The translations under genes were made by a program, and so were the position numbers. This document shows, in pieces, positions 49,129 through 58,288 of a stretch of DNA of 64,000 nucleotides (the stretch's first letter is position 1; the number at the start of each line of letters is the position of its first letter). The notes under the pieces were generated by a model that saw only the letters and a list, made by a program, of their open reading frames with translations, was not told where the DNA came from and did no database searches. Origin of the DNA: Rhodococcus sp. B7740 (GTDB taxonomy: Bacteria > Actinomycetota > Actinomycetes > Mycobacteriales > Mycobacteriaceae); contig NZ_CP010797.1 of assembly GCF_000954115.1 (NCBI RefSeq), positions 3,038,001-3,102,000 on the forward strand. Direction: 5' to 3'.

Positions 49129-49890
49129 CTACCCCTGCGCCGCCGTTAGGTGCTCGGCCGACACGGCTTTGAGGTGTGTCAGGTCGGATGCCACTGTGGC
49201 GAGGGTGAATCCCTCGGACAGTCGCTGCGCAGCAATACTTCCCGAAGCAGTGTGAATTCCCGCTGTGATTCCTGCTGCGGCTGCGGCTTTCTGCACTCGC
49301 ACCAGGGCTGCGTCGAATTCTGCGTCGACGGAGGGGTCGGTGGGCGAGGATCCGCCGACGGCCAATCGCAGATCCGAGGGTCCTACGTAGACGCCGTCGA
49401 GTCCTGGTACGGCGCAGATTTCCTCGACATTGGCCAGGCCTTGTGGGGTTTCGATCATGGCCAGCACGACGGTATCGCGGTTGGCTGCGGCGGGATCGGG
49501 TCCGATGCGTAGTTGTGAGCGCATCGGTCCGTAGGAGCGGATGCCCGACGGCGGGTAGGTCGCCGCGGATACTGCAGCGGCTGCGTCGGCGGCGGTGTCG
49601 ACGAGCGGCACGATGACTCCGGCGGCACCGGCGTCGAGTGCGCGGCCGATGACGGTGGCGTTGTTGGCTTCGACGCGGACGAGGGCGGCGGGCCCGTGCG
49701 CGGCGTCGATTGCCGTGATCCCGGCGAGCATGCCGGAGTAGCCGATCAGACCGTGTTGGAGGTCGAGGGCAATGTAGTCCCAGCCCACGTGTGCGAGCCA
49801 TTCGGTGGAGACGGGACTGTCGATGACCGACCAATACCCGAGGATGCGCTCGCGATTGCGTACGCGGGCAGCGAATTCCTGTGCAGACAT
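49129..49890 (-). CDS. HpcH/HpaI-family aldolase
   Basis: A 253-residue class II aldolase of the HpaI type, which cleaves 2-keto-3-deoxy or 2,4-dihydroxy sugar acids to pyruvate (or glyoxylate) and an aldehyde. Typical motifs are DYIALDLQHGLIGYSGM, PAALVRVEANN, VIVPLVDTAADAAAAVSAATYPPSGIRSYGP, AMIETPQGLANVEEICAVPGLDGVYVGPSDL. The metal ligands Glu and Asp are in AMIETPQG and VGPSDL. It ends the minus-strand operon of ABC transporter and aldo-keto reductase genes, consistent with sugar-acid catabolism. Confidence 0.85.
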   Translation of the reverse strand: MSAQEFAARVRNRERILGYWSVIDSPVSTEWLAHVGWDYIALDLQHGLIGYSGMLAGITAIDAAHGPAALVRVEANNATVIGRALDAGAAGVIVPLVDTAADAAAAVSAATYPPSGIRSYGPMRSQLRIGPDPAAANRDTVVLAMIETPQGLANVEEICAVPGLDGVYVGPSDLRLAVGGSSPTDPSVDAEFDAALVRVQKAAAAAGITAGIHTASGSIAAQRLSEGFTLATVASDLTHLKAVSAEHLTAAQG

Positions 49891-49899
49891 CAAAATCCT

Positions 49900-50856
49900 T
49901 CAGCGGTTGTAGTTCGGCATCGGGCCACGGAGCGCTGCGCCGACCTCGTCGCACGCAGCGACGACATCCACGTCGAGCGGCCCGCGTCCGAGGGCTGCGA
50001 TGTTCGATTCGAGGTGCTCGACCTTGGATCCGCCCAGGAGCACCGGTCCGGTCGCGGGCTTGGATACCAACCATCGTAGTGCCAGCTCGGTGAGCGGCAT
50101 TCCCGCATCGTCGGCAACGATACCGAGCTGTGTGATGGCGTCGAATATTGCTGTGTTCCAGTACCGTTCGCGATACATCACAGCCAGGCGCGAGTCGCCG
50201 AACCGGCCATCGGTGGGTTCGTTTGCCGCAGAATGCTTTCCGGTGAGCAGTCCGCCGCCGAGCGGGTTGTAGACCATGGTGGTCAACCCTGTGACGGCCG
50301 CGAACTCGACGTATTCCTCCTCGATCCGGCGGGCGAGCAGGTTGTAGAGCTGCTGCGCGACGATCGGACGGGGAGCACCGACCTCGTCGGCCACTCGGTT
50401 GACGTCACCGATCTGCCACGCCGCGAAGTTCGAGACGCCGAGTGCCCTGATCTTGCCTTCCGACACCAGCTCCGCCACCGCAGTGAGAGTCTCAACCAGC
50501 GGCGTCGCACGATCGGGCTGGTGCAGGTAGAACAGGTCGACGTAATCGGTGTTCAACCGCGCCAGGCTGGCATCGACGCTGAGCCGCAGGCCTTTCGGAG
50601 ACAGTGGACTGTTGTCCCCGGCGTCGGGATGGGGCATACCGGCTTTGGTCGCCAGGGTCACCCGGTCGCGGCGCGTGGCGAGCAAGGTGGCCAAGATCCG
50701 TTCGGATTCTCCGCCCGCGTAGCCGTTGGCGGTATCGATGTGAGTGACCCCGGCGTCCAGCGCCGCGTCGAGCATCTTGGCGGCACCGGATTCGTCGACG
50801 GTGTCACCGAACGTCATGGTCCCGAGGACGAGGGGTGAGATATCGAGCGAGGTCAT
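49900..50856 (-). CDS. Aldo/keto reductase
   Basis: A 318-residue (beta/alpha)8 oxidoreductase. Catalytic residues can be placed: Asp-Thr-Ala-Asn-Gly-Tyr (THIDTANGYAGGE), Lys in LATKAGM, and His in FYLHQPD. The C-terminal NADPH-binding region is LGGSKVEHLESNIAAL. It overlaps the ABC ATPase gene by four bases. Substrate is probably a sugar, sugar acid or aldehyde made by the cluster's aldolase; this is inferred from location. Confidence 0.86.
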   Translation of the reverse strand: MTSLDISPLVLGTMTFGDTVDESGAAKMLDAALDAGVTHIDTANGYAGGESERILATLLATRRDRVTLATKAGMPHPDAGDNSPLSPKGLRLSVDASLARLNTDYVDLFYLHQPDRATPLVETLTAVAELVSEGKIRALGVSNFAAWQIGDVNRVADEVGAPRPIVAQQLYNLLARRIEEEYVEFAAVTGLTTMVYNPLGGGLLTGKHSAANEPTDGRFGDSRLAVMYRERYWNTAIFDAITQLGIVADDAGMPLTELALRWLVSKPATGPVLLGGSKVEHLESNIAALGRGPLDVDVVAACDEVGAALRGPMPNYNR

Positions 50857-51692
50857 GCGGGAACTCCTGCCGGTGTTTTCGTGAGCCGTGACACGACATG
50901 TCGCGGTTTGATTCCTGTCATGGCTGCGGGGTCGAGAGCCGCTGCGCGCAGCGCTCGGGTGTACGGCTCCTTGGGTCGCGCGAGGACCTCCTCGGTATCG
51001 CCGCCTTCGACGACGCGACCCTTGGACATCACGATGACCGTCTCGCTGATCTCGCGGACGACCCCGAGATTGTGCGAGATGAAGACGTAGGTCAAACCGG
51101 TCTGCTGTTGGATCTCACGCAGCAACTCGAGCACCTGCGCTTGTACCGAAACGTCCAGTGCGCTCGTGGCCTCGTCGCACACCAGGATTTCCGGACCCGA
51201 CGCGAGCGCACGGGCGATTCCGATCCGTTGGCGTTGACCACCGGAGAATTCTGCCGGCCGACGACCGAGGGCAGTTGTCGGCAGTCCGACTCGGTCGATG
51301 AGTTCGGCGGCCTTCTTCGCTCGCTCGGATTTGCTGCGAACACCTTTGAGCCGCAGCGGTTCACCGACGATGTCGACGGCCGTCAGGTGCGGGTCGAGCG
51401 ATCCGTACGGATCCTGGAACACCATCTGTACCCGGGAGCGAAAGGGCCGCAGTGCTTTCTCGGACAGGTGCGCGATGTCGGTGCCGTCGACGACGATGCG
51501 TCCCGACGTGGGGGTGAGCAGTCGCACGATGGATTTCGCGATGGTGGATTTGCCGCATCCGGATTCGCCGACGATGGCGATGGTGCTGCCCTTGTCCACC
51601 GAGAAGCTCACCGTGTCGACGGCACGGAATGTGCCGGTGGCAACCGGGTATTCGACGACGAGGTCCTCGACCGACAGAAGTGGTGCGCTCAT
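50853..51692 (-). CDS. Oligopeptide/dipeptide-type ABC transporter ATPase (DppF-like)
   Basis: A 279-residue ATPase with Walker A GESGCGKSTIAKSI, signature FSGGQRQRIGIARAL, Walker B EILVCDEATSALD and H-loop YVFISHNLG. The C-terminal RPKEPYTRALRAAAL extension is typical of Opp/Dpp ATPases. ATG 51692 overlaps the stop of the partner ATPase (ATGA); its own stop overlaps the aldo-keto reductase start. It pairs with the ATPase at 51689-52513 to energise the importer. Confidence 0.9.
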   Translation of the reverse strand: MSAPLLSVEDLVVEYPVATGTFRAVDTVSFSVDKGSTIAIVGESGCGKSTIAKSIVRLLTPTSGRIVVDGTDIAHLSEKALRPFRSRVQMVFQDPYGSLDPHLTAVDIVGEPLRLKGVRSKSERAKKAAELIDRVGLPTTALGRRPAEFSGGQRQRIGIARALASGPEILVCDEATSALDVSVQAQVLELLREIQQQTGLTYVFISHNLGVVREISETVIVMSKGRVVEGGDTEEVLARPKEPYTRALRAAALDPAAMTGIKPRHVVSRLTKTPAGVPA

Positions 51693-52513
51693 ACCGTGGC
51701 CTCGACCTTCTCGGCTGCTTCGTTCCACGGTCCCAGTTGTGGGATCGCGTCGAGCAGATTCTTGGTGTACGGATTCTGCGGAGCATTGACGAGTTCCTCG
51801 GCTCCGCCGTTCTCGACGAACACTCCGCTTTTCATCACGTAGATGCGATCGGACATCAAGCGTGCGACGCCGAGGTCGTGGGTGATGACGAGCAGTCCGA
51901 TTCCGGTGCGTTCCTGCACTTCCAGGAGGAGGTCGAGGATGCTGGCCTGAACGGTGACGTCGAGAGCGCTGGTCGGCTCGTCTGCGACGATCAGTTCGGG
52001 ACCGGCCGCGAGAGCGCCGGCGATCAGGACGCGTTGGAGCATGCCGCCGGAGAGTTGGTGTGGGTACTTGTTCAGCTGGCCGGCGGGGTCGGGAATGCGG
52101 ACCTGCTCGAGCAGTTCGATGCATCGCGTGGTCTGCGCAGTTCGGCCTGCGACGCCGCTGTGCCGGACGGCTTCGCGCAACTGGCTACCGATGGTGTGTA
52201 CCGGGCTCAGTGCCGTCATCGGATCCTGCGGTATGAGTGCAATGTGCTTGCCTCGAATACCGCACAGCTCCTTGGCTTTTCCGAGTATTTCCGTGTCCTT
52301 GAAGGTCACGGATCCGGAGAGCACGGCGAGATCGGTGGGCAGCAGGCCCAGGATGCCCATGGCCGTCGTGGACTTGCCCGATCCGGATTCGCCGATGATG
52401 GTGACGGTTTCGCCGGCTTCGATGCAGAACGAGACGCCGTCGACGGCCCGGATGAGGCCCTTGTCGGTGACCAACTCGATCTGCAGTTCGTCGACCTTCA
52501 GTAGATTGCCCAT
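51689..52513 (-). CDS. Oligopeptide/dipeptide-type ABC transporter ATPase (DppD-like)
   Basis: A 274-residue ATPase: Walker A GESGSGKSTTAMGI, LSGGMLQRVLIAGAL, Walker B ELIVADEPTSALD and H-loop LLVITHDLG, with the Opp-type tail NAPQNPYTKNLLDAIPQLGPW. It starts three bases after the DppC-like permease gene, and its stop overlaps the DppF-like start. Together the pair powers import of a peptide, oligosaccharide or sugar-acid derivative. Confidence 0.9.
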   Translation of the reverse strand: MGNLLKVDELQIELVTDKGLIRAVDGVSFCIEAGETVTIIGESGSGKSTTAMGILGLLPTDLAVLSGSVTFKDTEILGKAKELCGIRGKHIALIPQDPMTALSPVHTIGSQLREAVRHSGVAGRTAQTTRCIELLEQVRIPDPAGQLNKYPHQLSGGMLQRVLIAGALAAGPELIVADEPTSALDVTVQASILDLLLEVQERTGIGLLVITHDLGVARLMSDRIYVMKSGVFVENGGAEELVNAPQNPYTKNLLDAIPQLGPWNEAAEKVEATV

Positions 52514-52516
52514 CTC

Positions 52517-53455
52517 TCAAGCACGCCCTTTCTTGTTCGAGCGGGAGAACATCCGCAGCAGGCTCGATCCGGCCGGTCGATCTCGGAGGCCGTCGCCGAG
52601 CAGGTTGACTCCGACGACGAGCAGCACGATGACCAGTCCGGGCAGAGTCACAAGCCACCACGAGGTGGTGATGTAGTCCTGGCCGTCGGAGATGATTCGT
52701 CCCCAGGTGGCGAACGGGCGTTGCGGTCCGGCACCGAGGTAGCTCAGTGCACTCTCGAGCAGTACGGCCTGGGCGAGGAGCAGCAGGACGACCAGCGATG
52801 CCTGCTTGATGATGTTGGGAACCACGTGGCGGAGCAGGATCGCGATGCGTCCGAGTCCGAGTACTCGTGCGGCTGCGATGTACGGCTTCTCGCGTTCGAC
52901 GAGGACGAGTGATCGTGTCAGACGGGCGATCTCGGGCCACTGCGCGATGGCGATCACGAAGGTGATGACCGGAATGGACGGGCCGAACAGTGCCACGACG
53001 AGGAGCAACATCATCAACAGCGGCAGGGAGAGCTGCGCTTCGAGGAGACGGGAGACGACGGCGTCGACCCAGCCGCCGAAGAAGCCGGCGAGCGATCCGA
53101 GGGTGAGCCCGATCAAGCCGGAGACGAGGACCGCGAGGATTCCGACGGTGAGCGAGACCTGCCCGCCGTAGAGCACTCGCGCCAGCAGGTCGCGACCGAG
53201 CTGATCGGTTCCGAAGAGGTGGCCGTCGGTCAACGGTGCGAGTCGCCGTTGGGCGAGGTCGGTCGCGTCGGGTGAGGCCAGCGGCAGGACGCGAGCGAAG
53301 GCCACCGGGAGGATGACGGCCAGGGCGCACACGCTGCCGATCCAGATCTTGACGCGGCTGTCTCGTCTCCTGCGCGTGGCACCGGCCGAGGCGAAATCCT
53401 TGGTGGTGACGGCGCTGGGACGTGCTGTGTCCGAGGGCTTGTCGACGACTGTCAT
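52517..53455 (-). CDS. ABC transporter permease (DppC-like)
   Basis: A 312-residue permease with a cytoplasmic N-terminal ~35 residues and six helices. The family loop EAQLSLPLLMMLLLVVALFG precedes the EAA motif EREKPYIAAARVLGLGRIAILLRHVVPN, which contacts the ATPases, and GTDQLGRDLLARVLYG lies near residue 85. ATG 53455 overlaps the partner permease stop (TGATG). It imports an unknown solute together with the DppB-like subunit. Confidence 0.9.
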   Translation of the reverse strand: MTVVDKPSDTARPSAVTTKDFASAGATRRRRDSRVKIWIGSVCALAVILPVAFARVLPLASPDATDLAQRRLAPLTDGHLFGTDQLGRDLLARVLYGGQVSLTVGILAVLVSGLIGLTLGSLAGFFGGWVDAVVSRLLEAQLSLPLLMMLLLVVALFGPSIPVITFVIAIAQWPEIARLTRSLVLVEREKPYIAAARVLGLGRIAILLRHVVPNIIKQASLVVLLLLAQAVLLESALSYLGAGPQRPFATWGRIISDGQDYITTSWWLVTLPGLVIVLLVVGVNLLGDGLRDRPAGSSLLRMFSRSNKKGRA

Positions 53456-54474
53456 CAGCTTGCTGCCTTCCCGAGGCGAACGCGGGGATCGAGGAGTGGG
53501 TAACAGAGGTCGACGGCCAACTGCACGAGGACGGCGAGCACTGCGGTGACCAGAACCGTTGCTTGGATCAGCGGGTAGTCGCGGGTTTCGAGGGCGCGCA
53601 CCACCAACGAGCCGACACCGGGCCAGGCGAAGACCACCTCGACCACGACGACGCCGTTGAGCATGGACGCGAAGCGCGTGCCGAGGGCGGTCACCACCGG
53701 AATCGAGGAGTTGCGCAGGGCGTAGCGCCAGGTGATCTCTCGCTCGGTGACGCCGCGGGAGCGGGCGACGGTGACGTAGGGCGAGGCGTACGCGCTGACC
53801 ATCTCGCGTCGCACCATTCGGGAGATCAGTGCGATCTGCAGGATGGCGACGGTGACTGCGGGCAGGATCAGTGACGACCAACTGGTGAAGCCGGCTGCGG
53901 GGAGTACCGGAACCAGTACGGCGAAGAAGGTGAGCAGCATCAAGCCGGTCCAGAAGTCCGGCATCGACTGGCCGGCGATAGTGACGACGTTCGCGCCCAG
54001 CTCGCGGCGGGTGTCGGCGCGACGGGCCATCCAGATCCCCAGCGGAATGGACACCACGGTGGTCAGCAGGATGGCCGCGAAGGCCAGGGTGATCGTGTAC
54101 GGAATGCGCTGCAGGACGACGTCGAGCGCGGGTGCCTGGAAGGAGTACGAGGTACCGAGGTCGAGGGTGAACAGGCCTTTCAGGTACAGCGCGTACTGGG
54201 TGAAGATCGACTGGTCGAGGCCCAGATTGGTACGGATCTGCGCCAGATCCTCGGTGGTGGCCAGTGGCCCCGCCATGGAGTAGGCCGGGTCGCCGGGGGC
54301 CATTCGGATCAACACGAACACTGTGGTGAGCGTCAGGAAGATGGTGAGCACGCTCTGCCCGAGTCGACGCACCACGTACCGAGCCATCGGCGCGGTGAGG
54401 AACGCGGGCAGCACGGAGTTCGTGGCGGACGTGGCCGCGGGCACGCTGGGTGGACTTGCGGTGAGCTGGGTCAT
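53455..54474 (-). CDS. ABC transporter permease (DppB-like)
   Basis: A 339-residue permease with six membrane helices. The DppB signature RLGQSVLTIFLTLTTVFVLIRMAPGDP is near residue 40, and the EAA motif SPYVTVARSRGVTEREITWRYALRNSSIPV near residue 225. First gene of the minus-strand operon of six genes that ends with the aldolase; its promoter shares the 238-bp intergenic region with the solute-binding protein gene. Confidence 0.9.
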   Translation of the reverse strand: MTQLTASPPSVPAATSATNSVLPAFLTAPMARYVVRRLGQSVLTIFLTLTTVFVLIRMAPGDPAYSMAGPLATTEDLAQIRTNLGLDQSIFTQYALYLKGLFTLDLGTSYSFQAPALDVVLQRIPYTITLAFAAILLTTVVSIPLGIWMARRADTRRELGANVVTIAGQSMPDFWTGLMLLTFFAVLVPVLPAAGFTSWSSLILPAVTVAILQIALISRMVRREMVSAYASPYVTVARSRGVTEREITWRYALRNSSIPVVTALGTRFASMLNGVVVVEVVFAWPGVGSLVVRALETRDYPLIQATVLVTAVLAVLVQLAVDLCYPLLDPRVRLGKAAS

Positions 54475-54563
54475 CGCCCCACCTGCGCTACTGGTATTGC
54501 CTGGGTCATCGTCGACCTTTCGATAACACTGCCTCGTTGTAACTCAGCTCACAATTGCACTAA

Positions 54564-54609
54564 TGCGCGGTTTGCGCAACCTTCAATATTTTTCTGCGCA
54601 CTTCAAGCA
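54564..54609. promoter_or_regulatory. TGCGC-N5-GCGCA operator at the transporter divergent promoter
   Basis: TGCGC-GGTTT-GCGCA (54564-54578) is a perfect inverted repeat with five-base spacer; a half-matching copy TGCGC-ACTTC-AAGCA follows at 54595-54609. The same site occurs twice before the DUF1537 kinase gene (58221, 58253). The region also has an AT-rich CAATATTTTTC that could be a -10 area. Candidate operator for the DeoR regulator at 60490. Confidence 0.6.
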
Positions 54610-54712
54610 TTTCGTAGTACAGTCGCCCTGTGTCCACGATCACTTTCGTCGACGGCGGTCTTCGAGACCCGAACCGACATCCACATTTCGATGTGTCAGT
54701 CACGAGAGGTCA

Positions 54713-56293
54713 ATGATGACCGAAAGCTTTGTCAACCAGCGTTTTTCACGGCGAACGCTGTTCCGTTCGAGTTTGATCCTCGGCGCGGGTCTGACCCTCG
54801 GCGGCGCGATGTCGGCATGCGCGACGCCCACCGGCAAGCCCGGGCCGAACACCGTCAGCCTCGCGATGAATCGATCGATGGTGAGCCTGGACAACAAGCT
54901 CCTCCAGTTCGACGCGGCTCTGACCGTGCAACGCTCCGTCCGCGAGGCGCTGACCACCATCACTCCGTCGCTGAAGGTCCAGCTCGTTCTGGCCGACAGC
55001 TTCGAACTCGTCGCGCCGACGCAGTGGCTGGTCCATCTACGTCCGGGCATCACCTACTCCGACGGCAGGCCCGTCCGAGTCGAGGACGTCGACACCGCCC
55101 TGCGCATGTACAGCCAGGTCACGGGCTCGTTCGTCGGGACGTTCTTTCCCGAGTGGCCCACGGTCGGCAAGATCGACGACTCGACGTTCACTCTCGACAC
55201 CGAACGGCCCATTCCGGTGCTCGACTACCTGATGTCGAACATCCTCATCACGCCCGCGGAGAACAACGTTCCCGAGGATCTGCAGGACGGCGTCGGCACC
55301 GGCCCGTTCGTGGTGACCCAGGCCGATCGCGGCACCGGCAACTACTCGCTCGCGAGAAACCCGAACTATTGGGGCACCGAGGCATCGGTCGAGTCGGTCA
55401 GCGTCCGGTTCGTTCCCGACGAGTCCAACCGTGTCGTCTCCCTGCGCAGCGGCGAGGTCGACGTCATCGATGCCATCACTCCCGACGCGGCCGATCAGCT
55501 CGCGGGTCTGGCCGGCGTCACCGTCGAGCGCACCGACGGCGTTCGGCTCAACCAGCTGTTCTACAACTTCCGTAAACCGGCAGGCCATCCCCTGGCCGAT
55601 GCTCGCGTCCGAAAAGCACTGAGCTACGCGATCAACGGCAACGCACTGATCGACCAGGTGATGCAGGGGGCGGCGACCCCGTCACGCGGCGTCGTACCGG
55701 GCATCCTGACCGGGGCCATCGAGACAGGCGAGTACGTCTACGATCCGCAGCGAGCCAGGCAGGAGCTCGACGCTCTCGGCGTCCGTGATCTCGAAGTCAA
55801 GATCATCTGGGAGACGGGCGAATTCGCCGCCGACACCGACATCATGGAGTCGGTTCTGCAGATGCTCTCCGCCGTGGGTGTTCGTGCGACGTTGCAGCAG
55901 TTCGAGCCGGGCGGTGACATCTCGACGTGGCGTCAGGGCAAGGCGGGTGACTGGGACATCCTGGGCAACGGCTACCCCAGTCCCACCGGGCTGGCCGTGA
56001 CGATCATGCAGGGCATGTACGCAGGTACCGCCGCCAAGGAAGAGACCCGAGACACCTACCACGGGTACATCTTTCCCGAGATCACCGCCCTCATCGCCAA
56101 GGCCTCGGAGGATGCCGACGACACCACTCGCAACGAGACACTCGCCCAGGCCCAGCGTCAGATCTGGGACACCTGGCCCTGCCTGTGGTCGTTCGTCCCC
56201 AAGACCGTCATCGCCCGTCGCAATCGCATCGATGGAATTGCTCTGCGTCCCACCAACTCCTACGACATGGCTGCGGTCACGCTCAACTCCTGA
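54713..56293 (+). CDS. ABC transporter solute-binding protein (SBP_bac_5), Tat/lipoprotein
   Basis: A 526-residue extracytoplasmic binding protein of the oligopeptide/nickel family. The N-terminus has twin arginines (SRRTLFRSS), a hydrophobic stretch and a lipobox-like MSAC near residue 36, so it is exported by Tat or Sec and lipid-anchored. Domain motifs: FELVAPTQWLVHLRPGITYSDGRPVRVEDV and DGVGTGPFVVTQADRG. It is divergent from its permease/ATPase operon. ATG 54713 is directly followed by another ATG, and GAGAGG lies just before. Confidence 0.87.
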   Translation: MMTESFVNQRFSRRTLFRSSLILGAGLTLGGAMSACATPTGKPGPNTVSLAMNRSMVSLDNKLLQFDAALTVQRSVREALTTITPSLKVQLVLADSFELVAPTQWLVHLRPGITYSDGRPVRVEDVDTALRMYSQVTGSFVGTFFPEWPTVGKIDDSTFTLDTERPIPVLDYLMSNILITPAENNVPEDLQDGVGTGPFVVTQADRGTGNYSLARNPNYWGTEASVESVSVRFVPDESNRVVSLRSGEVDVIDAITPDAADQLAGLAGVTVERTDGVRLNQLFYNFRKPAGHPLADARVRKALSYAINGNALIDQVMQGAATPSRGVVPGILTGAIETGEYVYDPQRARQELDALGVRDLEVKIIWETGEFAADTDIMESVLQMLSAVGVRATLQQFEPGGDISTWRQGKAGDWDILGNGYPSPTGLAVTIMQGMYAGTAAKEETRDTYHGYIFPEITALIAKASEDADDTTRNETLAQAQRQIWDTWPCLWSFVPKTVIARRNRIDGIALRPTNSYDMAAVTLNS

Positions 56294-56313
56294 GCGAGAA
56301 CAGAAGGTAGAAC

Positions 56314-57525
56314 ATGAGCAACACCAGCTTCCTCACCCCGGGCGATCTCCTCGCCGACGGCGCTGTGCGCGAGACCTCCGAGCCCGGACGGTCCGACGCG
56401 TTCCTCCCGGCACCTCAGGTGCAGAATCACGCCGCCAACCTGGCGATCCTGCCCGACGGCGCGCTGGCGTGCGTCTGGTTCGCCGGCACGCAGGAAGGTG
56501 TTCCGGACATCAGCGTGTGGTTCTCCCGGCTCGAGGCCGGAGAGCATCAGTGGAGCACCCCCGTCCAACTGTCCGACGATCCGACGCGGTCGGAGCAGAA
56601 TCCTGTTCTCTTCGTGCGTGATTCGGATGAGGTGTGGTTGCTGTGGACCTCGCAGCACGCCGGCAACCAGGACACCGCACGGGTACTGCGTCGCATCTCC
56701 CCCGACGGCGGCCTGAGCTGGGGTGAGGCGCACGTGTTGCTTCCCGAGACCGACGCCGGCGGAATCTTCGTTCGCCAACCCGTGATTCGGCTCGAGTCGG
56801 GACGGCTACTGCTGCCGGTGTTCCACTGCGTCAAGATCGACGGACGCAAATGGGTCGGCGATCGGGACTACAGCGGCGCCATGGTCTCGGACGACGACGG
56901 TACGACGTGGCGTGAGGTGGTGGTTCCGGACAGTGTCGGCTGCGTTCACATGAACATCGCTGTGCAGAAGGATGGTTCGCTCGTCGCGCTGTATCGGAGC
57001 CGGTGGGCGGATCACATCTACCGCAGCGTCTCCACCGACGACGGCGACTCCTGGAGCGCCCCGGTTCCCACGGAACTGCCGAACAACAACTCGTCGGTTC
57101 AGGTTGTCTCCCGGGCAGACGGGACGCTGGCACTGGTCTACAACCATGCGTCTGCGCTCGATGCCACCGCACGACGCGTGTCGCTGTACGACGAGATCGA
57201 CGACGACGGTTTGGCCGACGGCACCGAGGAGGCCGAGTCTCCCCTCGACGACGGTGATGCTCGCGCCGCGTTCTGGGGAGCTCCGAGAGCGCCGATGACT
57301 CTGGCCATCTCGTCCGACGGCGGGGTGACGTGGCCTGTCCGTCGAGATCTCGATGTCGGGGACGGTTACTGCCTCACCAACAATTCTCGAGACGGCTCCA
57401 ACCGCGAGTTCTCGTACCCGTCCATCGTGGAGGACTCCGACGGTCGGCTTCACATCGCGTACACCTACTTTCGTCAGGCGATCAAGTACGTCCAGCTCGA
57501 ATCGGACCGGGCCGGCAGCGCATGA
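56314..57525 (+). CDS. Sialidase-like Asp-box (BNR) protein, no signal peptide
   Basis: A 403-residue protein of the six-bladed beta-propeller sialidase superfamily. Four Asp-box motifs (S/x-x-D-x-G-x-x-W) are visible: SPDGGLSW, SDDDGTTW, STDDGDSW and SSDGGVTW. The Arg triad cannot be placed with certainty; RQPVIRLESG and REFSYPSI are candidate regions. It lacks a signal peptide, so it is cytoplasmic and would act on an imported substrate. It lies 20 bp after the solute-binding protein gene and overlaps an SDR gene by four bases. Activity could be hydrolase or lyase. Confidence 0.78.
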   Translation: MSNTSFLTPGDLLADGAVRETSEPGRSDAFLPAPQVQNHAANLAILPDGALACVWFAGTQEGVPDISVWFSRLEAGEHQWSTPVQLSDDPTRSEQNPVLFVRDSDEVWLLWTSQHAGNQDTARVLRRISPDGGLSWGEAHVLLPETDAGGIFVRQPVIRLESGRLLLPVFHCVKIDGRKWVGDRDYSGAMVSDDDGTTWREVVVPDSVGCVHMNIAVQKDGSLVALYRSRWADHIYRSVSTDDGDSWSAPVPTELPNNNSSVQVVSRADGTLALVYNHASALDATARRVSLYDEIDDDGLADGTEEAESPLDDGDARAAFWGAPRAPMTLAISSDGGVTWPVRRDLDVGDGYCLTNNSRDGSNREFSYPSIVEDSDGRLHIAYTYFRQAIKYVQLESDRAGSA

Positions 57526-58214
57526 GTTCGACGCAAGAGGCCATCGTCACCGGGGTCAGCAGCGGGATCGGGGCATCGATCGCCCGGACGCTGTCCGGCC
57601 GTGGATGGCACGTCACCGGGCTGAGTCGGACCCGTCCCGCGCAGGGCTTCGAGGACGGCGGACCGAACCGCTGGATCGGTGTCGATCTCGCGGACACCCG
57701 GGCCGTCTCCGATCTGATCGACGACTTGCCGGATCCGCATTCGATCGTCCACGCCGCAGGCGTGCAGCGGTCGGGCCGGCTCGGGGATCTCGATCCTGCG
57801 CACAGTGAGCAGATGTGGCGGGTACACGTCGCCGCCGCCGAGGTTCTGGTCGATGGGTTGGCCGCCCGTCTGCACGACGGTGGCCGGGTGGTGCTGATCG
57901 GAAGCAGAACCATGACCGGGGTGGCCGGAAAGAGTCAGTACGTCGCCACGAAATCCGCGTTGGTCGGCATGGCTCGGTCGTGGGCGATGGAGTTGGTGAG
58001 CCGCGGCATCACTGTCAACGTCGTCGCCCCCGGACCCACCGACACTCCGATGCTCCGCGATCCGGGGCGGGTCGCCACTCCGCCGATCACTCCGCCTCTG
58101 GGTCACCTCATCGATCCCGACGAGATTGCCGAGACCGTCGCCTTCCTGCTGTCACCGCACGGGCGCAGCATCACCGGCCAGACCATCGTCCAGTGCGGCG
58201 GAACATCTTTATGA
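57522..58214 (+). CDS. Short-chain dehydrogenase/reductase
   Basis: A 230-residue classical SDR: cofactor loop TGVSSGIGASIA, HAAGV in place of NNAG, catalytic Ser in LIGSRTM, Tyr-Lys in YVATKSA, and TINVVAPGPTDTPM region (here ITVNVVAPGPTDT). Arg residues after the second strand (LSRTRP) suggest NADP(H). It overlaps the sialidase-like gene by four bases, which supports a role in the same pathway, probably oxidising a sugar or sugar acid. A longer reading frame upstream overlaps the sialidase-like gene and was not used. Confidence 0.83.
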   Translation: MSSTQEAIVTGVSSGIGASIARTLSGRGWHVTGLSRTRPAQGFEDGGPNRWIGVDLADTRAVSDLIDDLPDPHSIVHAAGVQRSGRLGDLDPAHSEQMWRVHVAAAEVLVDGLAARLHDGGRVVLIGSRTMTGVAGKSQYVATKSALVGMARSWAMELVSRGITVNVVAPGPTDTPMLRDPGRVATPPITPPLGHLIDPDEIAETVAFLLSPHGRSITGQTIVQCGGTSL

Positions 58215-58220
58215 CAATAG

Positions 58221-58267
58221 TGCGCGAAACACGCAATAATGCTACCGTCATATGCGCACATAGCGCA
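58221..58267. promoter_or_regulatory. Two TGCGC-N5-GCGCA operators before the DUF1537 kinase
   Basis: TGCGC-GAAAC-ACGCA (58221-58235, one mismatch) and TGCGC-ACATA-GCGCA (58253-58267, perfect) have centres 32 bases apart. They share half-sites and spacing with the site at 54564-54578. The kinase ATG is at 58289. Probably bound by the DeoR regulator encoded at the end of the same operon. Confidence 0.62.
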
Positions 58268-58288
58268 GATACGAAGGGGTGAGGCACG

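Noticed and set aside
48632..50074. 480-codon minus-strand frame
   Set aside because: Runs through repeat copy D and overlaps the aldolase and aldo-keto reductase genes in another frame; Arg-rich composition is typical of a shadow frame.
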